DNA of 64,000 bases from Kingdonia uniflora (GCA_014058105.1 JACGCM010000698.1:248001-312000), one strand, 5' to 3'. Positions 47,450 to 58,880 are shown, counted from the first letter of the stretch. Translations and numbers: made by a program. Notes: generated by a model from the letters alone, not told the origin.

Positions 47450-48723
47450 TTAACGATAGTACCGTTTTAGTCGCCTAGTGTTCCAACGATTTGAAATATG
47501 AACTCTTTTTTTTGTCTTAAGGTAATTTGATCCTAGGCCTGAGAGACCTGTGATAAGGAATGGATCCTCCCAATTGTCTGCTAGTCTCCCAGTATGAGGC
47601 TCTTTATAGTGTTGAGGTATTTCTCTAAGGATGAGATAATTGATTTGGAAGGAACAACTTCTGACTCGTTTGTTGTACGAATTGGCAGGCATATGGTGAT
47701 ATCGACTTAAGTTAGCGATGGCGCGTTCCCTGGTTTCATCAATCCAGTATAGGTTGCAAGCCACTTCAAACTCATTTACCTCGTCAGTTAGCTCGTGATC
47801 TTTGATTGGATGATGGAATTCAAAAGAAATAACAGCCTCGGTGCCATAGGCAAGGAGGAATGTAGTGAAACCTATCGATTGGCGTGGAGTGGTACGATAT
47901 GCCCATAAGACATGAGGAAGTTCGCGAACCCAATTCCTTTTTTTTCTGTGCATGCAGCCTTTTTTTTAGCCCATCCACGATGGTTTTGTTGGTGATTTCG
48001 ACTTGGCCATTGCCTTGAGGGCAGTATGGATTGGATGGTGAGTGGATGATGTTGTGTTAATTGAGGAAAGCTAGGACTTTTTCTCTAACGAACTGGGGCT
48101 CGTTATTGATATGAATTAGGTGGGGGTACCCAAACCGAGTGATGATGTGTTCTCAGATAAAAGGGATGACCTCTTCTTCTCATGCTAGATAGAGTGGAGC
48201 TGCTTCTACCCATTTTCTAAAATAATTGGTAACTACGAGTTGGTAGCAGTGGTTACCTGGAGAATTAGGGATTTCTCCGACAAGATCGAGTACCCATCAT
48301 TTGAATTGCCAGAACACCTTGCTTGCATGGAGTTTGAGCATAGGGGCGCGGATTATCTCTCCATGTCGTTGACATGGTTTACATTTGCGTGAATACTCTT
48401 ATGCTTGCTTGCACAAGCCGGACCAGAAGATTCCCTGTGTAATGGTTCTATTTTCCAGTGATCGACTTGTGACATGAGAGCCCCAAGTCCCTTTATGCAG
48501 ATCGCGGAGCATATCGCCCGCTTTCTGCTTGGAGAGGTACTTGAAGTAAGGCCCCGTGACTGAACGGCGGTAAAAGGTACTATTTTGATTAATGTAGCAC
48601 TTTGAGTTGTCTATCAGCTGTCGGCCCTTCTTCAGATCTGCTGGAAGTGGTCCTTTGCATTTGTTGTTGTTTCCGAGATAAACTAAGAAAGGCTTTTGCC
48701 AATCGTCGTCTCACCCTTAATCG
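47450..48723 (-). pseudogene. Element D integrase, broken
   Basis: On the minus strand it starts in the linker with DDDWQKPFLVYL, then a zinc-binding set (HKGTWGSHVTSR, KCKPCQRHG, HHCC complete), VLDLVGEIPNSPG (first Asp present), GYPHLIHINNEPQF (second Asp changed to Asn, complement of 48105-48107) and GQVEITNKTIVDGLKK (Glu present). An open run at 47953-47450 of 167 residues covers RNWVRELPHVLWAYRTTPRQ through to NTRRLKRYYR, the end of pol. Several upstream stops (for example near 48400, 48185, 48160 and 48058) break it. Confidence 0.85.
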
Positions 48724-48732
48724 CCCCCTTTC

Positions 48733-48862
48733 AAGCGAGACAGGTGGCATTGACTTGTTCAGGTTTTTCAGTTTGAGCTCAACCCACATTTCTTGTCAGT
48801 TCGTGGAGTATGTGGCAATGTTGACAGGTGAGGTCGTATGGAGAATGTGTCAGTCTGACATG
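48733..48862 (-). repeat. LTR fragment at the centre of the D/E palindrome
   Basis: About 130 bp that match the interior of the D/E family LTR (38541-38665 in the same orientation): GACAGGTGGCATTGACTTGT, then GAGCTCAACCCAC, then GTATGGAGAATGTGTC, then GACATGGAGGT. It lacks both LTR ends. It is bounded by TCGCCCCCTTT on the left and AAAGGGGCGA on the right, which are inverted copies of one another. Confidence 0.85.
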
Positions 48863-50144
48863 GAGGTAAAGGGGCGATAAAGGGGGAGATGACAATTGGA
48901 AAAAACCATTCTTAGTTTATCTCAGTGTCAACAACAAATGTGAAGGACCATTTTCCATAGACCTGAAGTTGCGTCAATATCTGATAGACAACTCAAAGCG
49001 CTACACTAATCAAAACGGTACCTTATACCGCCGTTCAGTCATGGGGCCTTACCTCAAGTGCCTCTCCAAACAGAAAGCGGACGAGATGCTCTACGGTTTA
49101 CATGAAGGGACTTGTGACTCCCGTGCCGCAGGTTGATCACTAGCAAACAAAGCCATTATACAAGGAGTATTCTGGCCCGGCATGTGCAAGCAAGCAGAAG
49201 AATACTCATGCAAATGAGACGTATGATAGCAACATGGAAAGATGATCCACGCCCCCGCGCTTGAACTTCGTGCAAGCAAGGTATTTTGGCCATTCAAATG
49301 ATGGGCACTCGATCTTGTGGGTAAATTTCCTAATTCTCCAGGTAACCGCTGCCACCTACTCGTAGAAACCGATTATTTTATAAAATGGGTAGAAGCAGTT
49401 CCACACTATCGAACCAAAGAAGAAGAGGTCATCTATTTTATTTGGACACACATCATTACTCGGTTTGGGTACCCCCACCTAATTTGTATCGATAACGAGT
49501 CCCAATTTGTTGGTAAAAAAGTTATAACTTTTCTCAACAAAAATGACATCATTCACTCGCCATCCAATCCCTACTACCCTCAAGGCAATGGCCAAGCCGA
49601 AATTACCAACAAAACCATCGTGAATGGACTCGTGAAAAGATTATACTCACAGAAAAAAAGGAATTGGGTTCGAGAACTTTCTCATATCTTATGGGCATAT
49701 CGTACCATTCCACGTCAGTCGACAAGCTGCACTGCATTCCTCCTTGCCTATGGCACCGAAGTCATCATTCCCTCTGAACAGCATCATCCAGTTAGATATC
49801 ACGAGCTAACTGACGAGGAAAATGAGTTTGAATTCGCTTACAACCATAATTGGATCGATGGAACTAGGGAATACGTCATCGCTAACCTAGGTCGATATCA
49901 CCAAATGCTGGCCAGTTCTTACATCAAACGAGTCAGAAGTCATACCTTCCAAATCAATGATCTTGTTCTTAGAAAAATACCTCAACACCGCAAAGGGCCT
50001 AACGTTGGGAAGCTAGAAGATAATTGGGAGGGTCTATTCCTTTTCACAGGTCTCTCAGGCCTGGGACCATACTACCTCATGATAGAAGGAGTTCATATTT
50101 CAAGTCCTTGGAACACTAGGCGACTGAAGCGATATTATCGTTAA
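48863..50144 (+). pseudogene. Element E integrase, core open
   Basis: It starts in the linker (GDDNWKKPFLVYL) and includes LHEGTCDSRAAG and a zinc region broken by three stops near 49217-49232. From 49317 on, 275 codons are open: GKFPNSPGNRCHLLVETDYF, GYPHLICIDNESQF (second Asp present), GNGQAEITNKTIVNGL (Glu present), AFLLAYGTEVIIPSE, NWIDGTREYVIANLGRYHQ and the end RRLKRYYR. WALDLVG just before 49317 has the first Asp, after a stop at WPFK. The catalytic triad is thus intact and this is the best-kept enzyme core in the window. It is a fragment with no start of its own, so I do not call it a functional gene. Confidence 0.85.
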
Positions 50145-50319
50145 AGTTCCTCACTACTCTATTTTAGTTTTACCCTTTTTTCATTTCAGAAGTGAGATTT
50201 TCATCTCCATCTAATGTAAATTCTTTTTTAGAATTCAATGAAACTTATAAGTTATCCTCCATATATCTCTTTACTTCATAGACAATACATAGATTAAAAC
50301 ATAAATAATACTAGTTTTC
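50145..50319 (+). other. Element E spacer after pol
   Basis: AT-rich and non-coding; the counterpart of 47286-47449. Confidence 0.6.
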
Positions 50320-50965
50320 AATCGACATCATATCAGTTAAATCAAAAATACACTTGGTTTGGCTGATTATACTAAATCCCTTACGGTTAGAACAATGTAG
50401 CACTTGTTTTCAATCAAAAGACTCTACCAGACATAAGATAAGGCAAAGGTAAAAATAGCTTTTATCTCTTTAAATATGTCTACGACATCATATTAGCTAA
50501 ATCAAGAATACAGTTGGTTTGGCTGACTCTACTAAATCCCCTACGGTTAGAACAATGCAGCACTTATTTTCAATCAAAGGACTCTACCAGACATAAGGTA
50601 AGGCAAAGGTAAAACTAGCTTCCATCTCTTTCAATATGTCTGTGATATAATATCAGTTAAATCAAGAATACACTTGGATTGGCTGACTCTACAAAATCTC
50701 CTGCGGTTAGCACAAGGTAACATTTGTTTTCAATCAAAGAACTCTACCAGACATAAAATAAAGCCAAGGTAAAACTAGCTTTCATCTCTTTCAATATGTC
50801 TGGGCATTCTACCAGTTAAATCCAGGTTATGCCTGTTTGACTGATTCAACTCAACTCCAAGATTAAAATGAGGGTCATACTCATTTTCAATCAAAGAGCT
50901 CAACAAGACATACGATAAAGCAAAGGTAGAACTAGCTTTCATCTCTCAACATTTCTAAAATATAT
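50320..50965 (+). repeat. 160-bp minisatellite of element E, four units
   Basis: ACTCTACCAGACATAAG begins at 50421, 50581 and 50741 with a diverged fourth at about 50899, giving an exact 160-bp period. It is the reverse complement of the D unit and lies at the same place between pol and the antisense gene. Confidence 0.9.
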
Positions 50966-53900
50966 AATTTCGTTTTAGGTTTATACACAAATAATACAAT
51001 GGATTTTGTTCTGCTATTGGGATGTCAGCTACGCTTTCCCCTACAATAGGAGGTCAACTAGCTATAAAATCTTGGGTTTATGCAATCACATCAATTCTGC
51101 CATGCCCTATTAATTCAACACCTAGATCTGTTCCCATGGAACTCAAGTAATCACCTCGATCTATATCAGCCTTGCAGATATATCCCTTTGCTGACACACA
51201 GTCAAACAAGGTATCTTTCTCTAACTCAAGTCTTTTTACCTCTTCTACAAAATAAGTAATCACCGACTTTACCAATTTTGAAGGTCGGGCCTGAGTTACA
51301 ACTGAGTGAGAGAACACCGTCTTTAACCTATGGAGGCGATCTTCTAACCTCTTATACCATGCATTCTAACTTGCCAGTTCTCTTTCTATTATATCTGTAA
51401 AAGTAATGTTCTTTATAGATTTTTTGTCAACTTTAGCTGACTCAACTCGATTAACCGCCTCCAAATCAACCACCTCAGTACGAAGTATCCTAAACTCTTT
51501 ATTCAGTTCTTCTACGTCTAGAATTTTCTTTAACAATTCCTCTTTATCAACTATCACAATCTCCTTTCCTCTGATAGCGCAATCTAGCCCTTTTTCCCTG
51601 AGAAGAGCAGCATCCAGCTTTATTTGACACTCCCGTAATTGCTCAATTCCTTTACGCACATGCCCTTAAATTCGGCCAACATCCCCTTCCAACTCTCTTA
51701 TTCGATTTCACTGACTAATGACATCACCGTGAGTAAGAGAAACTTTGGCGTCATTTTTTTTATTCTTCGAGCATTTGCCAGCCTCGATGCTTCTGACTCG
51801 CGAATTGGCCTGCACCAAATCGGTTTTCAATTAAGCCACTTTCTCATTTAACTCATTACACTTGCATTGTACCATCCTAAACTCTATATCTTTTATAGAG
51901 AAAGCTGTAGTGAATTGTTTGGCTGTAACTTCAGACGTAGATGGATCATCTCGAGCTCCCTTTAGCTCGTTATCTTTATCGGCTAAGTTTTTCGTCAATC
52001 CTCTAGCTCGTTCTTGCTATTCGCTTGATCAGATCAAATATGCTCTTGATTATGAGTTTTCCTGGCCAGATCATTTCTCAAACTAGACATCGACCGATTT
52101 AAACCTTCCTCCGATCTTTCTAAAGCATGTATACGGTAACGACCCAAGTCAGCTTCCCTTGTCTTTACCACCAATGCATCGTTCTAGCTTTTATGTTTCG
52201 CTGCATGTTCTTTTAACTCCTTGAGCTATTTCTGCCCTTTCTTAATTTTGACATCTTTCTTCTCAATCTGCTGAGTCAGGTTGATAATAGTAGTTATTGC
52301 CTCAACAAACTTGAAGTGCACCTACATATGTTGATCTTTTCAATCTTCATTCGCCTCTCTCATCCTATCAAACTCCTCTACAAACTCTTGGTTACATTGA
52401 CAAGCTTCATCTTCGCTTAAGCGAACTGTCTCCAATTCAACCTGCACATAGTAGTTATATTATATCATGTTCGATTCATAACACTCAATCACTACATATG
52501 ACTCACTTCTAACAAGATATCTATTTTTTGACATCTACTATGTAAAACTACTTCTAGACTTAAGGTCCAAGTACATTCTCGGATGAACGCTCCATAATAT
52601 ATACTTCCAAATCTACAATAAACATTCTCTATATTTTTGCCAAAGTCTAACATCTTTTATACGCAACATTCCAGTGCCATTTGCACCTAAACAGATAATG
52701 AATTTTTGGTCTGTCTCTCCACTCTATCTATTACTTTGTACCTCTATTTTAATGAAGCATACAAATCAAATATTTCTTACTCTATTATAACCTGCAGCTC
52801 CGCTTGCGAAGACAACAGGGATGTTAAGGTATCTACTTCCATAGCAAGCTCAACCCCTAAATCTTTTATTCTGAGGTGCATGTCCTTAAGTTCCTACAAC
52901 AAGGTTTATGAAAGCAACTTAGCCTACAAAATTATATCCAAAATATATCCATATTTTACAAAAATTATCAAATATTCATGCAATCACAATTCTACATACT
53001 ATTTTACCTTCATATTCTTCAACTCTGGGCGTTCATTGTCATCCCCTTGGTTGTCTTTCACCTTTTGGGGAGATTTGCAATCCAGCCCATCAACAACGCC
53101 AGCGGAAACATCTTCAGTCTCTTCACCCTCCTTATCCTCCACATAGGTGTCGGCCCTAATGGCGTTCACCTCATCATCAAAATACCCTTTGGACATAAGG
53201 TGATGCCCGAGCCTATCACGCTCAGCTACTGCCTCTGCCTGAAGCTTATTGATTACTAATACTTGGGAAGCCTACAAGGCCTCCAGCTGCTTCCCCTCCT
53301 TGCTCAAATTAGATTTCAATCGAGCGACATTTCTTTTGAGCCCAACCTTCTTCCTCTTCAGCTCGGCCCTCTCATCCTTAACCTCGAGGCATATTCCCAT
53401 CATCAGCCGGGCAGCTTGCAAAAAAAGAAAAAAGAGAATTGACCTTATCGATTAGCTCGAATCGTAATACAAAATCTACCACAAAATGTATTCGAGCTTA
53501 TGAACTTACCATTCTGCTCATCTCTTCCACCCCGTGGAGAGCTACCAACATGGCTTTTTCCTCTACCTCTTTCCAATCATCTTCCACCACAGGTCGATCT
53601 TCTACGACATTAACCCCCGACATTTCAGGTTTAACCTTTCTTCTTTTTTTCCCGACCTCGCCACTTCTAGTAGTCCCAGAAGCCGAACGACGCTTCAGCA
53701 TTTGACTTTTGGGGAACGTTCGAGCTATTTTGCTCAACGTAACGAACTCAGGTAATCCTGCGCATTCCGCTCCACGGGCCTTTGGCAAAATAACTTGCCT
53801 TTCCCCATCGGTCCCCTTCTTCTTGCTGTAGTCAGCACTCATCATTAGCCTTGTCGACTAAGATTTGAGAACTTTGTCAACTCGACTGTTAACACGTTTT

Positions 53901-56900
53901 TTTTCTACTAATGCCAAGATCTTCCAGTACAGCCTCGAGCTCTGTCTCCTTTTGAGCAACTGTATCCAACAATGATTCTTTCCTCTTCACCTGCGATTTA
54001 GAACCTGCAATATACAAAACATTAACATCAGCGAGCATTTCGTTGTCATACTACAAATTCAACTATAAAATCTCATATATTTTTTTATGGTTATACTTAC
54101 TTTGTTTTACAGTTCTAAAGAAAAGTTTCATGGGTCTTTCATCATCTCTATGAAGGCAATCACCCTTCACCTATATCACATTATCATTCCATGGTCGACC
54201 TGCCAAGTTCAGATCGAAGAAGCGAGGTTAAGTTATGCTTCCACAGAAATATGCCACTCCACTTGAAGAATAGTTTTTAACACCATAAAACTACAATATC
54301 CTCAAAGTTTATCCTCCTCCTTCTCCCATCTCCTTCCCGTCGCATATTCAAAGTTTTACAGACACTTATCACCTCCCACATGTTTCCGTTCATCTGAACG
54401 AGACATGCCCCTATGAGATTCATAATCCCTTTCGCAAGATTACTAAGGGGGACTCAACCCATACTCCAACTAAGATAGGCAATACAATAAACCCTCTAAC
54501 AGCTCAGTCTGAACATCCCCATCAAAATATTCCAAAGAGATCGATTCCTCTATACCCCTATCCCTTTTCTCCTATGCTAAATCAGCCAACAGATAAAAAT
54601 ATTCCTATTTCGTTGCTGCAGTGTAACCGCTAAAGTGCTTACTTGCATAATCTATGCATTTACCCCATCTACCTCCTATAGAAGCCTTGGCTTTACAAAA
54701 CTCCTTGAATGCATCAGAGCGAGGAGAATAGGATACCAATCATCTTCGGAAACATGGAAATTGATCGAGACCTTTTTCTTCCTCACTTCTAGACGTTCTG
54801 CTCTTAGACTCAACCGACCGACTAGAGGTCGATGCCTCAATTACAGGGGAACTACTCATAATCAACTACAGGAAGTAATTTTATCTTACACAATACTCCT
54901 CACGTTCGATCTACACAGGTCCAGGTATCTATCATTATCTTTAATAATTCGTTAACATTTAAATATCTTTCATATATAATATTTAAAAGATTTTCATAGA
55001 TTATTATAAATAACAATTGTTCACTTTTCTTAGCTAATACCAAATGATCTTCAAAACAATATATATACATATCACAAATCCTCTACTAACCTTCTACGTC
55101 AGAGTATGAATCTGAGGCAGCCCCATATCCTTCCCTCACCATGCTGTTGTACAACCACCTTCGCGACTCAGTTTCAGCGACTCTCGCACGCTCTGACTGA
55201 TGATCCCTTTCGCTTAAATCTCTATGAGTTTTTGTGTTATTTGAGCCTCTCTTTTTTCTTCCTCTTTCATTACTTTTCAGGTTTTTAGAAGATGAAAAAC
55301 GTTTGATTGACGAAGATGAAGTAGTATTTATATTTTCTCTCTCTAATTGTTGGCAGTTATTGAGCCTCTCACGAGTCATCCTCGGCTTTGGAACCGAGGC
55401 ATCCCTTCCACACTCCATGTCAGACGTCTTGCACCTTTTAAGTAATGTCACCTTCCCATCATTGCCTTTTCCATTATATTTTATTCTATTTTATTCTTTC
55501 TTTTCCAAATTACCTTCTGACCTCACCATACTCATGATGACTCACACTTACACGTAATCGGATTTTCACCATTTTTCCATAAGGGATAAAATCAAAAACT
55601 TCCTGCTTTTCCTGTACGTCCTTCTTCTTCTAGTCTTATGGCAGCAATGACGTCATTTCCAAAGCTAACATAACAGAGTTTCAAATATTTTCAAATTCAA
55701 ATTTCACAACAGTCACAAACAGCTATCACAATAATAGAAGATCTATTCAACAACAATTCCTTTCAAATTATTCAAACACAAGCAACAACATTCTATCACC
55801 CCTATTTTTACATAAACTCTATTTTACTCAGATATAATTACATCTAAAATAGCCTTTATTACCTGGGAAGCATCATCCAATCAATAAACCCACAGTGACC
55901 CTCGTATCCTCAAAATTGATATCTTCTTCAACAATCAATCCCACTACCTCTTCTCGATCTGCAGGATCCATCACCAGTTCACAAAAAAACCCTCCATAGA
56001 AAAAATGTGCATAATCAAGTTCCCTGCCCATCAAATCTAAACCTTCAAACTGACATTCCCTCACTGGCAACTCAGCATCATAATCCAGCTGTCCCAAAAT
56101 TCTCTCACGCACTTCAGCAATTTTATTGCTAATCGCCCATCTGTGGCATAACAGATTCTCTGGGCTCAAGTCCTCATCATTCAAATCTCTTTCGCCAAAT
56201 TCTAAAATCATTCTACCCTTATTTATCCATTTTTACTTTCAATTTCATGCAAATCATGTATTTTCCTTTTATCTCGTAACAGACGCCCCTTATCTTGAGA
56301 AAAATTATTTGAACGTATATCTTCCTGTCGAACTCAGTAATTTCAGACTATTCTCGATTGAACTTATTATTTCCAAATTTAATTTTCTAAAACTCCTACC
56401 AATTTTTTTTTCTCTTTCCCACATTCCCAGTTCACAGATAAAATACTATTCACCTCTTAACAAATATATTCAAAGTTAAATGTATATCAGTTTGATTATA
56501 TCAAGTATTTTACTTTCTGCACTTATACATTCCATTTCATACGATATTATCAACTTCTTACAACCTGATTTCTAGAGTTATTCTATTTCTATATCAACAC
56601 AAATTTGATAAAAAAATTTATTCATCTCGAAACATAACACAAGTACTTTTACAGAACAAGTCTTTCAAGTACTCGACAACAGGTACTTTATAGATGAAGT
56701 TATGACCAATACTCAGCTTCAGGTACTTTACAAATAACAAGTTTTTTCAGTACTTTTACAGCTAATAAGTCTTTCAGGCACTCCGAAGCATCAAATCTTT
56801 CAGTTCATCCGGCTTAAGTAATTTTTCACCCTAATGCAAAGTAGACATTGGAAGCAACGAATATCCTCCCTCCCCCCATGAGTTTGGTCGAAGTCTAGAT

Positions 56901-57403
56901 GAACTTCAAATGGAAACTATGGGAACAGGAGACTCCATGCTTGAACCAACCCTATAAACTGAAGGTCTTCTCAGCACAAAGTAGTGATGGAAATTTAGAA
57001 GTAGACTTCCATTCTCCGTCTACCTCCTAGACTACCATCACCGCCTCCCCTATAACTACTAACCCCTAAGAGTTGGTAGAGATGAAAAGGGACCAACCTT
57101 AAAATCCGTTGCGATGCAAAACATCAGCTCAACTGTAAAACAGTTTTGCCAATCTCTACATATGTCTCCCCAACCTTGTCTTCCGCAAGGATGCGAAGAC
57201 AAACCCAACGTTGCTCGGGTAAAACCTCCATCTATAGTAAAATCCTCCTCAGCTTCAGGCGCTTTATTTTCTAACATTCCTTTATACGTCGGAGGAACAG
57301 GAACAGAAGTCGAATTCTCCAAGGACTAATTTTCAAAGAACTTTAACCTCTGTATTTTTGAAGCGATTCTCTCTTTAAGAACCATCTTACGAGTCTTCAC
57401 CAT
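50966..57403 (-). pseudogene. Element E antisense gene: gypsy-type transposon domain plus coiled coil, broken
   Basis: Minus-strand pieces are an N-terminus at 57403-57059 (MVKTRKMVLKERIASKIQRL, then SLENSTSVPVPPTYKGM), and 56211-55873 (113 open codons; LSPENLLCHRWAISNKIAEV, then FEGLDLMGRELDYAHFFYGG). Next is 55451-55086 (DASVPKPRMTRERLNNCQQL, SSSIKRFSSSKNLKSN). A domain at about 54800-54130 (LSNLAKGIMNLIGACLVQMN, then FFDLNLAGRPWNDNVI) resembles the 'putative gypsy type transposon' family. An NLS-like region at 53845-53498 contains QMLKRRSASGTTRSGEVGKK. Coiled coils run from 53400 to 51366 (LRECQIKLDAALLREKGLD), and the C-terminus at 51317-51078 ends GVELIGHGRIDVIA. All pieces are collinear with D. 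Stops remain between them, so introns plus decay are likely. Confidence 0.7.
56640..56790 (-). repeat. Short direct repeats in first gap of E antisense gene
   Basis: On the minus strand phrases such as GAAAGACTTATTAGCTGTAAA and AAGTACTTG recur four or five times. This is the counterpart of 39705-39815 in D. Confidence 0.55.
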
Positions 57404-57719
57404 CTTTAACATTTGCAAAAGATTTTGTATCAAAACAAGCGTACTTGGCGACCAACCTCAGTACAGGTACTATTTATATAACCTAACATTTATTGTGTAA
57501 GTACAATTTCCCAAGCATCATCATTCAATACGATAAGATTCTTTAAACCCAAACCATCACATACACCAATATTCCCATTAACAATAAATACGCGTACTTC
57601 CCCCTTAACATCTACATTATTCGTGCAGTCAAACACCATCATTACTTCTTTTCTTATCCATATTTCTAAACCATATCCAAAAAATTCTTTCTCAACCCAA
57701 GCCACTCGTGACTTCGGTT

Positions 57720-57732
57720 GTGAGGGGACGAT
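57720..57732 (+). other. Element E polypurine tract
   Basis: GTGAGGGGACGAT directly precedes the TGCAGGGTTTTACCCC start of the LTR. Confidence 0.75.
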
Positions 57733-58349
57733 TGCAGGGTTTTACCCCTTGATCTTACCTAAATCGGTTTATCTTCAATTCGAACTACCTCCATGTCAGA
57801 CTTACGCATTCTTCACATGACTTCACTAGTCAATATTGTCACATACTCCACAAGTTGACAAGAAACATGGGTCGAGCTCAAACCAAAAAACCTGGACAAG
57901 TCAATGTCACCTGTCTTTCTCGAACTTAGCTGTTACTCAGGAAATCGCCACTAACTACATTGTTCAGAGAACGTGCTCAAGCACGATGAAGAACTACGAG
58001 AAAGTTCTATATAAAGAAAAAATTCAAGAAGAGACAATGACCAGAAGAATACAGGAGAAATCACCAGGAAGACTATATTTTCTAGATTCTCTAAAACTTT
58101 AAACTTCTTATTCACATGATCAAAAATTTCTAAGTCAAGAGATCATTTGGAATAAGATATCTGCCTCAAATAATAAATGTCACTATTCCAAAAATCCTCA
58201 ACTCGAGGTCATAATTTTTTAACCTATTCATAGGTTTTTCACGCTAAACACCTGCGTCATTTTTAGTTTTTAAATAGGCTTTAATTGAGGTACATTGGTG
58301 TAAGAACTAATTCCAGGCCACTTCAAGTTTACGGATTGAGGCCATTACA
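57733..58349 (+). repeat. Element E 3' LTR
   Basis: 617 bp from TGCAGGG to GGCCATTACA, matching the D LTR in inverted orientation. The TATA-like CTATATAAAG lies at about 58008. The interior segment 57800-57925 matches the LTR fragment at 48733-48862. Confidence 0.85.
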
Positions 58350-58354
58350 ACCCT

Positions 58355-58880
58355 CAGTGTTGATCGTGCATGCAAAAATATAATCAATGCTGGGGTTGAA
58401 ATCACTTTAATCTGGAGATATCAAGCTTTTGTGCCTAAGACCTCGGCTAGATATGCCAAGGAATTGGCATGTCTATTTTATCCTCGTGGAAAATAATTTG
58501 TATAATCTGTTCTCATTCTATCAGCAACGGGGGATGCGTATTCAATATCTTTCCATTCATCTTGTATTGCTAAGAGTAATGGTGGACGATGAGTAGTAAA
58601 TCTGTATAAACTAAAAGTTTGGGGACACCGAGATCAAAAGCGAGGTCGAGTCCATGAATGAGAGTGGTGACATTTTTTGAGGCCACAAATTTCAAGCGGA
58701 TTGATTACTTAATTCTGTCGCTGGAAGGGGTAATTAATACGATTCCAATTCTTAAATCTGCGGGTCCTACTGATCCATTTTTCAAAAGTCTCTTTCCTTA
58801 CCTTATAATCCATTTAGCTTGTTCGTCAAATACTTTCGGGGGTATTTCTTCTGTAACTTCTTCTGCAAGGTAAGGATCGT
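58355..58880 (-). pseudogene. Element D second RNase H, broken
   Basis: The minus-strand text LRIGIVLITPSSDRIK, then LIHGLDLAFDLGVPKLLVYT, then LLLIVHHY, then QYKMNGKI follows the pattern of A's second RNase H (RIILITPSNDWIEK, ELSVYTDSLLIVNHYNEKFQ). DGSVG stands near 58755 for the first Asp motif. Stops and frameshifts are present. The domain runs into the linker (PSIDYIFACTINTEG) and ends where the LTR of E begins. Confidence 0.75.

Larger units (their letters stand above)
48729..58350 (+). mobile_element. Element E: 5'-truncated Tat element in opposite orientation inside element D
   Basis: It contains an inverted LTR fragment, integrase, minisatellite, antisense gene, polypurine tract and 3' LTR, but no RT, gag or 5' LTR. 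It starts at the same linker position at which D is interrupted and matches D through all following parts in inverted orientation. A weak target duplication may be CCCCC (48724-48728) and CCCTC (58351-58355). Another reading is ACCCT at 48713-48717 and 58350-58354. E is closer to D than to A or C. Confidence 0.7.

Noticed and set aside
48713..48717. ACCCT as a certain target duplication for element E (with 58350-58354)
   Set aside because: The left copy lies in a linker stretch that is shared with E itself, and the bases next to it are not an LTR end, so the match may be chance. It is given only as one candidate.
52706..53146. 146-codon open frame on the plus strand
   Set aside because: Antisense to the coiled-coil part of the E gene; Ser/Tyr-rich text with no domain, and the minus strand is collinear with the D gene.
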